In this document: piece by piece, positions 8,505-16,766 of the stretch
How the letters are laid out: every line of letters starts with the position of its first letter
Numbering within the stretch: the first letter of the stretch is position 1
Origin: an uncultured Collinsella sp.
Lineage (GTDB): Bacteria > Actinomycetota > Coriobacteriia > Coriobacteriales > Coriobacteriaceae
Assembly: GCA_902479135.1 (NCBI GenBank)
Contig: CABSNU010000005.1
Span: forward strand, 19,450 to 83,449
DNA length: 64,000 nt
Direction of reading: 5' to 3'
Translations under genes and position numbers: made by a program
The notes under the pieces: generated by a model
What the model saw: only the letters and a program-made list of their open reading frames with translations
Told to the model about the DNA's origin: nothing
Databases searched by the model: none

Positions 8505-9638
8505 ATGGCAGACGTCGACAACAGGAACCGTAACCGCAGGTCCAACCGAGCGGGTCAGCCCAATCCCAAGCGCGAGGCCCGTGCCAAGGCCGCCGAGCGT
8601 CACGTGGCAACTGTGTCCGAAGCGTGCGCCAAGGATATCGAGCGTTCGCTTGCCGGTGTTCGCGAGTTTGACGGTATGCCTGCTGGCTTTGTCGCGGCGA
8701 TGAAGGCCAAGGTTCAGACTGCTGTGGCCGCCGAAGAACAGGTTGCCGAGGACGTCGAGGGCGCGGAGGCTGCCGAGACCGAGGCGGCGCCCGAGACCGA
8801 GGCAGCGCCTGAGCCCGTCGAGGAGCCTGCCGAGGAAATCGCCGAAGCTGAGTCCGCGCCTGCTGAGGAGCCCGCTCCGGTTCTGCCCGAGGTCACCGTG
8901 CTTGATGCCTCCGCCACGCAGGCTATCCTGGACAACGGTCGTGGCTATGCGCAGTTCTGCGACATGGCCGTGCTCGCCTTTGCCTCGTTCACCAACCCGG
9001 GCGGTGGCTATATTCAGGGTTATCTGGGCCAGGAGGCCGCGCTGTGCGCCGATTCGTATCTGTACAACGTTCTCGATAAGCAGCGCAAATGGTACGGCGA
9101 GAACCGTCGCCGCAACATCAACTGCGAGCTTTACCGAAACCGTGCGCTGGTGGTGCCTGCGGTGCGCTTCGACCGCAACCACGTGCATGCATACGCCGAC
9201 GTGATCGTGGCCGCCGCGCCCAACGTTAAGCGCGCCCGCCAGGAGTATCGCGTGAGCGACGATGCTCTGCTGGATGCCCTGCGCGACCGCATTCGCTTTG
9301 TGCTTGCCATCTGCGACGAGCTAGGTCGCGAGAAGCTCGTGCTGGGCGCTTGGGGCTGCGATAACAACGGCTTTGACGCAGAGGCCGTGGCCGAGCTCTT
9401 CCGCAAGGAGCTCGCGTCGGGCGACTTTAAGGTCAAGCAGGTCTTCTTTGCCGTGCCTTCTACGCGCTGGGATGAGGATTTTGCCAAGTTCGAGCACGTG
9501 CTGGCAAACTTCCCCGAGCGCAACGAGGAGTCCTATGCCCAGGTTGCCGCTCGCGCTGCGGCAGCTCGCGCCGCCGAGCAGACCCAGGCTGCTACCGAGG
9601 ATGATGAGGACGAGGACGATTGGCGCAAGTACCTGTAA
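8505..9638 (+). CDS. TIGR02452-type (microbial PARG-like) macrodomain protein with QEA in place of QEE
   Basis: The family contains bacterial poly(ADP-ribose) glycohydrolase-like macrodomains. The 377-residue product has a basic N terminus, an Ala/Glu/Pro-rich linker (about residues 70-140) and a PARG-like domain (about residues 145-345). The ADP-ribose binding signature reads FTNPGGG at residues 162-168, then seven residues, then Q176-E177-A178. Active bacterial PARGs have GGG-X(6-8)-QEE, the last Glu being catalytic, and here that position is alanine. The rest of the domain (VPAVRFDR, LGAWGCDNNGFD) is intact. It may therefore bind rather than cleave ADP-ribose, or use another residue. The start at 8505 follows GGAAAGGTGG. 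The tail is acidic and low in complexity. Confidence 0.82.
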   Translation: MADVDNRNRNRRSNRAGQPNPKREARAKAAERHVATVSEACAKDIERSLAGVREFDGMPAGFVAAMKAKVQTAVAAEEQVAEDVEGAEAAETEAAPETEAAPEPVEEPAEEIAEAESAPAEEPAPVLPEVTVLDASATQAILDNGRGYAQFCDMAVLAFASFTNPGGGYIQGYLGQEAALCADSYLYNVLDKQRKWYGENRRRNINCELYRNRALVVPAVRFDRNHVHAYADVIVAAAPNVKRARQEYRVSDDALLDALRDRIRFVLAICDELGREKLVLGAWGCDNNGFDAEAVAELFRKELASGDFKVKQVFFAVPSTRWDEDFAKFEHVLANFPERNEESYAQVAARAAAARAAEQTQAATEDDEDEDDWRKYL

Positions 9639-9663
9639 TCGGTACGTGCTGACAGATAGGTCG

Positions 9664-9698
9664 AGCCGGCGGGAGAGGCTGCTCCCGTCGGCTTTTTA
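9664..9698 (+). terminator. Rho-independent terminator
   Basis: The stem AGCCGGCGGGAG / CTCCCGTCGGCT (12 bp, one G-U pair) is followed by five T residues, just after the macrodomain gene. Confidence 0.85.
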
Positions 9699-9716
9699 CC
9701 GAGCGAGGGGCTTACG

Positions 9717-10376
9717 ATGAAAAACGTTCTATGCTTTGGCGATAGCAACACCTATGGTTACGATCCGGCGGGCATGCGCGACGGCACCGCGGTGCGCTAT
9801 GCGCGGGATGTGCGCTGGTGTGGCGTGGCCCAACGTGACTTAGGCGAGGGCTGGCATGTAATTGAAGAAGGCCTCAACGGCCGCACGACGGTACGCGACG
9901 ACATGTGCCATTTGGACACCAATCTTAACGGCATCCGCGCGCTGCCGATGCTGCTCGAGGCCCATAAGCCGCTGGATGCGATCGTTATTATGCTGGGAAC
10001 TAACGATTGCAAGACGGTCTTTGGTGTGACGGCCTCCGATATTGCCCGTGGCACCATGGCACTGATTCGCGCGGTGCGTGCATTTCCCTGGACCAATGCC
10101 GCACCCTGCCCGCGTATTCTGCTGATGGCACCTATCAAGATCAAGCCGCAAATCGCCGATGTATATATGACCGATTTTGACGAGCGTTCCGTCGAGGCCT
10201 CGGAGCATTTTGCTGAATACTATGCGCACGTAGCCAAGCAGTTTGGCTGCGACTTTTTGAATGCAGCGGAGTTTGCCGAGCCGGGCGATATCGACTATCT
10301 GCATATGATGCCCGAAAGCCACGAGAGCCTGGGTCACGCCGTGGCAGCCAAGCTCCAAGAGATGCTCGGTGAGTAG
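9717..10376 (+). CDS. SGNH/GDSL-family hydrolase
   Basis: This is a serine esterase or lipase of the SGNH fold, 219 residues, without a signal peptide and so cytoplasmic. Block I carries the nucleophile serine in VLCFGDSNTYGYDP (residues 4-17), block III has LGTNDCK (about residue 93), and block V has the DxxH pair in DYLHMM near the C terminus. The sequence resembles the arylesterase or lysophospholipase L1-like subgroup; the substrate cannot be told from sequence. The ATG at 9717 has GAGGGG close upstream. The pentapeptide-repeat gene follows on the same strand. Confidence 0.85.
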   Translation: MKNVLCFGDSNTYGYDPAGMRDGTAVRYARDVRWCGVAQRDLGEGWHVIEEGLNGRTTVRDDMCHLDTNLNGIRALPMLLEAHKPLDAIVIMLGTNDCKTVFGVTASDIARGTMALIRAVRAFPWTNAAPCPRILLMAPIKIKPQIADVYMTDFDERSVEASEHFAEYYAHVAKQFGCDFLNAAEFAEPGDIDYLHMMPESHESLGHAVAAKLQEMLGE

Positions 10377-10455
10377 TGCGATCCCAAGCCGCCGCAAAGG
10401 GGACAGGCACCTTTGTGGTGGTTTTGCCCGGGTAAACGAACGGATTGGCTGCCAT

Positions 10456-11067
10456 ATGGGCATGGACGAGCTCATCGACCTCTTTGCCGAGGGCGATGAG
10501 CTCGTCTCCAATACCGCTTTTGAGGATTTGGATCTTGCCTGCGACGTGGCGAACGGCGCGACCTTCGATGGCGTCGTGTTCCGATCTTGCGAGTTCGATA
10601 GCGTTGACTGGAGCGGCTCGACGTTTCGCGACGTGGTGTTTCGCGGTTGCCGCTTTATCCGCTGCAACATGGAAGGTTGCTGGCTCAACCGCTGCGACTT
10701 CGTTGACTGCTCGGCGCCGGGGCTCAACTTGCTCAGGGCGCGTCTGTCGAGCGTGTCGTTTACATCGTGCGATTTGAGCTATGCGAACCTTTCGGAGGGA
10801 AGCATTGGCCCCATGGCTGCGCGTGACACGCGTTTGACCGAGGCCGCACTCCAGGGGGCAAAGCTGGGGCAATTGCGCTTGGACGGCTGCGACCTGACGC
10901 GAATCGATGTGTTCAAGACGCCGCTTTCCGGCGTGGATGTATCGCGATGCGCGTTCGCGGCCCCTGTCATCTCGGGCGACTACCGTGAGCTGCGGGGCCT
11001 GACGGTTAATGCCGAGCAGGCGTTGGCACTCTCGGGCCTGCTCGGCATCCAGCTCGCCGACGAATAG
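10456..11067 (+). CDS. Pentapeptide-repeat protein
   Basis: The 203-residue protein is made largely of A(D/N)LXX-type pentapeptide repeats, which fold as a right-handed quadrilateral beta-helix. Repeats run from about residue 20 to 170 in several blocks: TFDGVVFRSCEFDSVDWSG, then TFRDVVFRGCRFIRCN, then later units such as CDLSYANLSEGS. Many repeat positions are Cys or Phe. Family members include DNA-gyrase protecting mimics, but most are of unknown function and none can be assigned here. The start is uncertain because no strong ribosome binding site precedes either ATG (10456 or 10462). The upstream 80 bases contain a GGGGACAGGCACCTTTG motif. Confidence 0.75.
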   Translation: MGMDELIDLFAEGDELVSNTAFEDLDLACDVANGATFDGVVFRSCEFDSVDWSGSTFRDVVFRGCRFIRCNMEGCWLNRCDFVDCSAPGLNLLRARLSSVSFTSCDLSYANLSEGSIGPMAARDTRLTEAALQGAKLGQLRLDGCDLTRIDVFKTPLSGVDVSRCAFAAPVISGDYRELRGLTVNAEQALALSGLLGIQLADE

Positions 11068-11103
11068 GCGCCCCGGTCCTTTGCTCGACCGCTATCTAAA
11101 ATC

Positions 11104-11168
11104 AAACCGTCGCAACATCCGATGATTTTTCGCGTTTGCACGATTTTCATCGAATGTTGCGACGGTTT
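11104..11168. repeat. Inverted repeat around AACCGTCGCAACAT
   Basis: The arm AAACCGTCGCAACATCCGAT is mirrored by ATCGAATGTTGCGACGGTTT with one or two mismatches, and a loop of about 20 bases lies between. It lies between the convergent ends of the pentapeptide-repeat gene and thiD. The right arm ends in a T-run, so it could also terminate both genes. Confidence 0.8.
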
Positions 11169-11212
11169 TTGGTGCAAGGTAGCCTGTCTTTTTTTGGCAG
11201 GTTACTGGCTAT

Positions 11213-12043
11213 TTAGTACTGCCACATGTGGTTGACAGGGCCGGAGCCTTTGCCCATGTCAAAGCCGGCGGCGAGAGCGCCCGTTAGGTAGGCCTTGCCG
11301 GCGTTGACGGCGTCGGCAAGATCCATGCCCTGCGCCAATGCGCAGGCGATGGCGGATGAAAGCGTGCAGCCGGTGCCATGCGTGTTGCCGGTCTCGATGC
11401 GCTTGTGGCGGAACCACGTGGTGAGCGGATCGCCCAGATGGTTGCCCTCGTCATCGAGTGGCGCGGGTTCGGCCAATACATCGTTGGCCTCGTTGACAAG
11501 ATGCCCACCCTTAACGAGGGATGCGCAACCAAAGCGGCGGGTGAGGAGCATGGCAGCATTTTGCAGTGTGCGCTCGGAGTCGACCTCGTAGTCGAGCAGG
11601 GCCATGGCCTCGGGAATATTGGGCGTGATAACCGTCGCCAGCGGGAACAGGCGGCGGGTGAGCGCCTCGGCGGCATCTTCGGCAATCAGCCGCGCGCCCG
11701 AGGTGGCGACCATGACGGGGTCGACTACCACGTTCGTTGCGTTCCAGGCGCTCAGGCGGTCTGCGATGACTTCGATAATCTCGACAGAAGAAACCATGCC
11801 GATTTTGACGGCGCTCGGGCGGATATCGTCAAAAACGGCGTCAATTTGCGCGGCTACGATATCTGGCGAGATATCCTGCACGGCGGTGACGCCCAGGGTG
11901 TTCTGTGCGGTGATGGCGGTGATGGCCGTCTCGGCATACAGGCGGTGCGCCGTGATGGTCTTGATGTCGGCCTGAATGCCGGCGCCACCGCTGGAATCGG
12001 ATCCTGCGATGGATAGAACGGCAGGTACCTTACTGCGATCCAT
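11213..12043 (-). CDS. thiD: Hydroxymethylpyrimidine (phosphomethylpyrimidine) kinase ThiD
   Basis: ThiD phosphorylates HMP and HMP-phosphate to HMP-PP for thiamine synthesis. The 276-residue ribokinase-fold protein begins MDRSKVPAVLSIAGSDSSGGAGIQADIKT, the ThiD substrate-binding signature, and contains VVDPVMVATSG and the C-terminal anion-hole motif NTHGTGCTLSSAIA. The length is normal for a stand-alone ThiD. It lies downstream of thiC on the same strand, but a hairpin at 12101-12130 separates them, so co-transcription may be partial. No thiE, thiM or thiS gene is in the window. Confidence 0.93.
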   Translation of the reverse strand: MDRSKVPAVLSIAGSDSSGGAGIQADIKTITAHRLYAETAITAITAQNTLGVTAVQDISPDIVAAQIDAVFDDIRPSAVKIGMVSSVEIIEVIADRLSAWNATNVVVDPVMVATSGARLIAEDAAEALTRRLFPLATVITPNIPEAMALLDYEVDSERTLQNAAMLLTRRFGCASLVKGGHLVNEANDVLAEPAPLDDEGNHLGDPLTTWFRHKRIETGNTHGTGCTLSSAIACALAQGMDLADAVNAGKAYLTGALAAGFDMGKGSGPVNHMWQY

Positions 12044-12100
12044 GTTCGCTCCCTTGTTCGGTCGGAATCAAATGGGTCAATAAGCCAGCATTATAAAGAT

Positions 12101-12130
12101 GCCCGGGCCGACTCTATGTCGAACCCGGGC
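12101..12130 (-). terminator. Hairpin between thiC and thiD
   Basis: GCCCGGG pairs with CCCGGGC around a 16-base loop. On the minus strand it is followed by ATCTTTATAA. It is a possible weak terminator or attenuator after thiC. Confidence 0.5.
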
Positions 12131-12225
12131 GGGCGATGCAATCTTTACGCAAATGCAAGCAAATGTTCACACGTCAACAATTGACAGGCACCAGCTCGCC
12201 GCCAGAAGCGGTCGCGGCGACAGGG

Positions 12226-13560
12226 CTAGTCCTCCATGCCGAGGTCGATCGTGGTGCCCTCGAAGATCTTGTTGACGGTGCGGACGGCACACATCTTGCC
12301 ACACATGGTGCAAGTGCCCTCGGTGGCGGCGGGGGACTCCTCGTAGCGCTTCTTGCCCGTAACCGGGTCGAGCGCGCACTTCCACATAGCGTCCCAGTCG
12401 AGCTTGCGGCGTGCCTGGCCCATCTTGTCGTCCATGTCGCGGGCGTGGGGCACCTTTTTGGCGATGTCGGCGGCGTGTGCGGCGATCTTGGTGGCCATGA
12501 GGCCGTCGAGCACATCCTGGGCGTTGGGCAGGCATAGGTGCTCTGCCGGTGTCACGTAGCACAGGAAGTCGGCACCGGAGCTGGCGGAGATGGCGCCGCC
12601 GATGGCAGCGGTGATGTGGTCGTAACCAACGCCGATATCGGTCACCAGCGGCCCGAGCACATAGAACGGGGCGTTGTGGCACAGGCGCTTCTGCAGCTTC
12701 ATGTTGGCTGCGATTTCATCGAGCGCCATATGGCCCGGTCCCTCGACCATGACCTGGACGCCGGCAGCCCAAGCGCGCTTACACAGCTTGCCCAGCTCGA
12801 TCATCTCGGCAGTCTCGGTGGCGTCGTTGGAGTCGTAGAGGCAGCCCGGGCGGCAGGAGTCGCCGAGCGAGATCGTCACGTCGTACTCGTGGCAAATCTC
12901 GAGCAACTCGTCGTAGAACTCATAGAACGGGTTCTCGTTGCCGGTGACCTCCATCCAGCCAAACAGCAGCGAGCCGCCGCGACTAACGATATTCATGAGA
13001 CGGCCGGTCTCCTTAAAGGTCTTGGTGACCGACTTGTTGATGCCGCAGTGGATGGTCATAAAGTCCACGCCGTCCTCGGCATGCGCGCGCACGACTTCGA
13101 ACAGGTCGTCCTTGGTAAGCTTGACCAGCGGCTTTTCCATGTAGCCGATGGCGTCGTACATGGGGACGGTACCCACCATGAGCGGCGTCTCGTCGATGAG
13201 CTGCTGGCGGAACTGACGTGTCTTGCCCGAGTTGGAGAGGTCCATGATGGCATCGGCGCCAAAGTCCTCGGCGATCTTGACCTTCTTCCATTCCTCGGCG
13301 GCATCGGCCTTGTCGCCCGAGATGCCCAGGTTGACGTTGACCTTGGTGGACAGGCCCTCGCCGACACCAAAGGCGCGCATGCCCTTTTTGATGTGCACGA
13401 TGTTGGCGGGAATGGCGATGCGGCCGTCGGCCACGCGCTCGCGGATGTACTCGGGGTCGCGATGCTCGCGCTCGGCGACTTCCTTCATCTGCGGCGTGAT
13501 CTGCCCGGCACGGGCGAAGTCGATTTGCGTGACGAGCTTGGGCTCGGTCTGTGTGCTCAT
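12226..13560 (-). CDS. thiC: Phosphomethylpyrimidine synthase ThiC
   Basis: ThiC is the radical-SAM enzyme that rearranges aminoimidazole ribotide to HMP-phosphate. The product is 444 residues, the shorter class without the long N-terminal domain of the E. coli protein. Recognisable blocks are GADAIMDLSNSGK, DFMTIHCGI, SRGGSLL, SLGDSCRPGC and MVEGPGHMALDEI. The C-terminal 4Fe-4S cluster motif reads CTMCGKMC, which is CX2CX3C with one residue fewer than the CX2CX4C of the E. coli type. The ATG at 13560 is chosen because GAAGGGAG lies about 10 bases upstream and the ATG at 13584 falls inside the TPP riboswitch core. Confidence 0.94.
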   Translation of the reverse strand: MSTQTEPKLVTQIDFARAGQITPQMKEVAEREHRDPEYIRERVADGRIAIPANIVHIKKGMRAFGVGEGLSTKVNVNLGISGDKADAAEEWKKVKIAEDFGADAIMDLSNSGKTRQFRQQLIDETPLMVGTVPMYDAIGYMEKPLVKLTKDDLFEVVRAHAEDGVDFMTIHCGINKSVTKTFKETGRLMNIVSRGGSLLFGWMEVTGNENPFYEFYDELLEICHEYDVTISLGDSCRPGCLYDSNDATETAEMIELGKLCKRAWAAGVQVMVEGPGHMALDEIAANMKLQKRLCHNAPFYVLGPLVTDIGVGYDHITAAIGGAISASSGADFLCYVTPAEHLCLPNAQDVLDGLMATKIAAHAADIAKKVPHARDMDDKMGQARRKLDWDAMWKCALDPVTGKKRYEESPAATEGTCTMCGKMCAVRTVNKIFEGTTIDLGMED

Positions 13561-13568
13561 TGGCACGG

Positions 13569-13661
13569 CTCCCTTCGTTGGCATTACCCATATCAGGTTT
13601 GCGGGTCAGGGCGGGCGCGCCCAATCTCAGCCTGCCGTCTTGTCCCGCAAGCTCCCCGTTT
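13569..13661 (-). promoter_or_regulatory. TPP (THI-box) riboswitch in the thiC leader
   Basis: On the minus strand the conserved THI-box elements occur in order: GGGGAGCTTGCGGGA at the 5' side, GGCTGAGA (pyrimidine-binding bulge), GACCCGC, AACCTGATATGGGTAATGCC, and the closing CGAAGGGAG, which pairs with the 5' GGGGAGC strand and contains the ribosome binding site of thiC. This arrangement suggests control of translation initiation by TPP binding. Confidence 0.95.
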
Positions 13662-13731
13662 ATGTAATGGGCTCAAGTATAGCCTGAATGGGTACGATTG
13701 GGCCAACGAGCGTGCCTGTGGGGAGGCGAAC

Positions 13732-14243
13732 ATGGAAGACAAGCATCTATATCGAGAGACGCAATGGGATGTATCGGCCGAGGAGGGCCGTGCGCACCAT
13801 GGGTTGGTCGCGATTGGCTTTGCGGTGCTTGCCGTGCTGGTGATTGCCTTTTGTATTTGGACGTTTGGCGGTCGCGGCGCTTCCTGGGAGTTCGAGACTG
13901 ATGATGCCCTGCCGATAATGACGGTGAGGTCGCGGGCGGCTATACCGTTGCCGCACCGGGCGACTACTGGTATCCGCGCGACGAGTTTGTGCAGCTGCAG
14001 TTGAGCGGCGGGTCTATTCCGGGTGAAGAAATCGAACGCGTGACGTTTGATGAGGCACTCAAAACACTCACGGTGAAGCTCAAAGATCAGGGCGATGTGC
14101 CTACGACCATGGATATCGCTCTGACGGAGTGGCGTCTGGAACCTCCGTCGGGCGTTACGGTGTCCGACGTAGAGCACGTTAAGATTACCTACCAAGATGG
14201 CTCGACGAGCGAGATTGCAAAGGCCGATGGCTTGGCGGAGTAA
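13732..14243 (+). pseudogene. Membrane-anchored hypothetical protein split by a one-base frameshift
   Basis: The first frame runs from ATG 13732 (MEDKHLYRETQWDVSAEEG) through one transmembrane helix (about residues 26-46) to ETDDALP. At 13912-13915 the frame changes: the other frame continues with DNDGEVAGGYTVAAPGDYWYPRDEFVQLQLSGG and runs uninterrupted to the stop at 14241-14243. Inserting one G after CCG (CCGGAT instead of CCGAT) restores a single protein of about 170 residues. The product would be an N-terminal anchor with a short extracellular beta-rich domain ending in DGSTSEIAKADGLAE. The family is unknown. It is either a real inactivating deletion or a sequencing error. Confidence 0.7.
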
Positions 14244-14266
14244 TGGGGTGTTTGGAAACGGCGGGC

Positions 14267-15076
14267 CTATTGTGTCTGCGCGTTCATGAAAACCAGGGTG
14301 TTTTTGTCTGAAAGCTCGGGGATGTGCCGATAGCCGATGTTGAATGCGGTAAGTTCGCTTGCATCCTCGAGCTTGTTTTCTGCCATCCACCGCACCATGG
14401 AGCCGCGCGCCTTTTTGCTGGCGGTCGACCGTTGGATGGGCTTCCCGTTGCGGATACCCTCGCCAAAGAGGCATGTGACGGCCGTGGCGTCGTCCGCGAG
14501 GTGGGGCAGAACGGCTTTGGCATACTCTACGCTGGCGAGGTTGACGATCGTAGCGTTGGAGCCTGCCGGAGCGATGGCCCGTGCGAGCTTGTCGCCCCAA
14601 AACGCGTAGAGGTCTCGGGCATCGTCGACGGCAAGCTTCGCGCCCATCTCCAGCCGATACGGTTCAACGGCATGAAAGGGACGAACGCACCCGTAGAGGC
14701 CGGAGAGGATCCACAGGTGGCTTTGCAGCCAGGCGAGCTGTTCGGCATCCATTACCTCGGGTGCCATGCTCTGGTACTGAATGCCGTGATAGGACATGAC
14801 GGCAGGGGAGAGGTGACGGGCGATACCGGAATCGGCAAGATCGCCGTTTCCCAAGATGGGCTCGAACTCATGCAAAATGTCGAGACAAGGGGCCAGTAGC
14901 TTGTCGCTGACGTTCCACAGAGCTTGTAGGCCGCTGTCGCCTTCGGTTCGTTCGATCTCCAAGAGCGCATGGTGCAGCTGGGCGGTCTCGCACGCAAAGG
15001 GCGGAATCCCCTGAACTTCAAAAGCATCTTGTGCCGCGCGCATTTGCTTGGCGGGTGAAACGATGACCTGGAGCAT
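14267..15076 (-). CDS. yaaA: YaaA/DUF328 family peroxide-stress protein
   Basis: YaaA proteins limit intracellular iron and oxidative damage to DNA after peroxide stress in E. coli; the biochemical activity involves a DNA-binding fold. The 269-residue product begins MLQVIVSPAKQM, matching the family start (MLxVISPAKxL), and has HLWILSGLYGCVRPFHAVEPYRLEMG, the central signature, plus FWGDKLA and the C-terminal RSTASKKARGSMVRW block. Length and motifs are all normal. A copy of the palindromic repeat family lies directly upstream of its start, and a convergent frameshifted gene lies downstream. Confidence 0.9.
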   Translation of the reverse strand: MLQVIVSPAKQMRAAQDAFEVQGIPPFACETAQLHHALLEIERTEGDSGLQALWNVSDKLLAPCLDILHEFEPILGNGDLADSGIARHLSPAVMSYHGIQYQSMAPEVMDAEQLAWLQSHLWILSGLYGCVRPFHAVEPYRLEMGAKLAVDDARDLYAFWGDKLARAIAPAGSNATIVNLASVEYAKAVLPHLADDATAVTCLFGEGIRNGKPIQRSTASKKARGSMVRWMAENKLEDASELTAFNIGYRHIPELSDKNTLVFMNAQTQ

Positions 15077-15097
15077 GAACTCTCCTCTGCCAAAAAG

Positions 15098-15168
15098 AAG
15101 TTGCGGTGGAATGCGGTCTGCGCGGGCCGGTTGAAGGCCAGGTTAGTCCGTATTCCACCGCAAGTTAT
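15098..15168. repeat. Palindromic repeat family TTGCGGTGAAATA, copy 1 (divergent)
   Basis: The arms AAGTTGCGGTGGAATGCGG and CCGTATTCCACCGCAAGTT are near-perfect complements around a 32-base loop. The sequence is related to the copies at 35821, 62625 and 63907, with some substitutions (GTGGAATGC for GTGAAATAC). It lies between the yaaA start and the stop of the aminopeptidase gene. Confidence 0.85.
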
Positions 15169-15202
15169 AAAGGGCTGGTTTGGTGCGCCTTACGAGGGTT
15201 TG

Positions 15203-16600
15203 CTAGGCGCGCTCGAGGAAGGCTTTGTAGCCGCGGTAGGCCTCGTAGATATCGGCCTTGTTAGCGACCTCCCACAGGGCGTGCATGGACAGGACGGCAA
15301 CGCCAGAGTCGATGACGTTCATGCCGTACTTAGCCATGATGTATGCGATGGTGCCGCCGCCGCCCGCGTTGACGCGACCGAGCTCGCAGGTCTGGAAGTC
15401 CACGCCGGCCTCGTCCATGATGTCGCGGATGAGGGCCACATACTCGGCGTCGGCGTCGTTAGAGCCGCCCTTGCCGCGGCTGCCCGTGTACTTGTTAAAG
15501 CACAGGCCGCGACCCATAAAGGCTGCGTTCTTGGTTTCGAACTTGCCGGCGTAGCCCGGGTCGAAGCCGGCGGACACGTCGGAGGAGAGCATGCGGCTGC
15601 GGGCGAGCGCGCGGCGCAGGGCCAGCGGGCTATCCTCGCCGGCGAGCGTCATGATCTCGGCGACGGTGTTCTCGAAGAAGCGGCTCGTCATGCCGGTGGC
15701 ACCCACGGAACCGATCTCCTCCTTGTCGACGATGAGTGTGATGCTCGTGCGCTCCACGTTGGCGACGTTGATCTGGGCGAGCATGGACGGATAGGCGCAG
15801 ACACGGTCGTCGTGGCCATAGCCCAGAATCATGGAGCGGTCGAGGCCCATGTCACGGGCGGGGCCGGCGGGCACGACCTCGATCTCGGCGGAGAGGAAGT
15901 CCTCCTCCTCGACGTCGTACTGCTCCTTGAGGATATCCAGGAACATCTGCTTGACGGGCTCCTTGGGAGCGTCCTTGTCGTCCTCGTCAAACTTGACGGG
16001 GCGGCCGCCCACGATCACGTCGAGGATCTCGGCGTCGACGGCGTCCTTGGCGGGCTTGGCCATCTGCTCGCTCGAGAGGTGGATCAGCAGGTCGGAGATG
16101 GTAAAGACCGGGTCGTCGGCCTTGTCACCGATGTTGATGTCGACGGTGGTGCCGTCCTTTTTGCAGATGACGCCCACGAGTGCGAGCGGGGAAGCGACCC
16201 AGTGGTAGCTCTTGACGCCGCCATAGTAGTGCGTGTCGAGATAAGCCATGTCGCCGGCCTCGAAGGCGGGGTTCTGCTTGAGGTCCAGGCGCGGCGAGTC
16301 CACGTGGGCGCCCAGGATGTTAAAGCCCTGCTCGAGCGGGGCGGTGCCCAGGTTGACGAGCATGAGGTCCTTGCCGTGGTTGGCGGCGTACACCTTGTCG
16401 CCGGCCTTGAGCGCGCGGCCCTCGGCGATCACGGTCTCCAGATTGACGTAGCCCGCCTCCTCGGCCATCTTGATACCGGCCTTGACGCACAGGCGCTCGG
16501 TCTTGTTCTCACTCAAAAACTGCTTATAGCCGCGGCAAAGCTCCTCGAGCTCCTCGATCTGCTGTGGCGTGTACTTTTTCCATGCGCTGGGACGCTCCAT
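15203..16600 (-). CDS. M18-family aminopeptidase
   Basis: This is a cytoplasmic dinuclear zinc aminopeptidase of peptidase family M18, releasing N-terminal (often acidic or neutral) residues from peptides. The product is 465 residues, the usual family length. Metal and catalytic motifs visible are GAHVDSPRLDLK (about residue 97), SHYWV-type VKSYHWVASPLALVG, DKEEIGSVGATGM (catalytic Glu pair), SSDVSAGFDPGY, and the C-terminal MHALWEVANKADIYEAYRGY. The ATG at 16600 is preceded by CCGAAAGGAGCC. The same open frame extends upstream by 196 codons antisense to polA, which is rejected as an artefact of high GC. Confidence 0.92.
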   Translation of the reverse strand: MERPSAWKKYTPQQIEELEELCRGYKQFLSENKTERLCVKAGIKMAEEAGYVNLETVIAEGRALKAGDKVYAANHGKDLMLVNLGTAPLEQGFNILGAHVDSPRLDLKQNPAFEAGDMAYLDTHYYGGVKSYHWVASPLALVGVICKKDGTTVDINIGDKADDPVFTISDLLIHLSSEQMAKPAKDAVDAEILDVIVGGRPVKFDEDDKDAPKEPVKQMFLDILKEQYDVEEEDFLSAEIEVVPAGPARDMGLDRSMILGYGHDDRVCAYPSMLAQINVANVERTSITLIVDKEEIGSVGATGMTSRFFENTVAEIMTLAGEDSPLALRRALARSRMLSSDVSAGFDPGYAGKFETKNAAFMGRGLCFNKYTGSRGKGGSNDADAEYVALIRDIMDEAGVDFQTCELGRVNAGGGGTIAYIMAKYGMNVIDSGVAVLSMHALWEVANKADIYEAYRGYKAFLERA

Positions 16601-16766
16601 GACGCAGGCTCCTTTCGGATCGATCGTGCTGGTTGATGTACCGTGAGCTATCGTATCACGCGCGGGCCCGCGGCGGCAGGGAAGCCTGATGTGCGGTGGC
16701 CGCGGGGCGGGGAGCGTGTAAACTGGTGTGAGCAAACCGTGCCCAGCCCAAAGCGAGGTATTCAAT

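Noticed and set aside
13558..13584. Longer thiC start at 13584
   Set aside because: It overlaps the riboswitch's conserved core, and the ATG at 13560 has its own ribosome binding site inside the riboswitch 3' strand.
12538..14004. Open frame of 488 codons on the plus strand across thiC and the TPP riboswitch
   Set aside because: It is antisense to thiC with no recognisable motifs; high GC and codon bias open such shadow frames. Only its last part, from 13732, is real.
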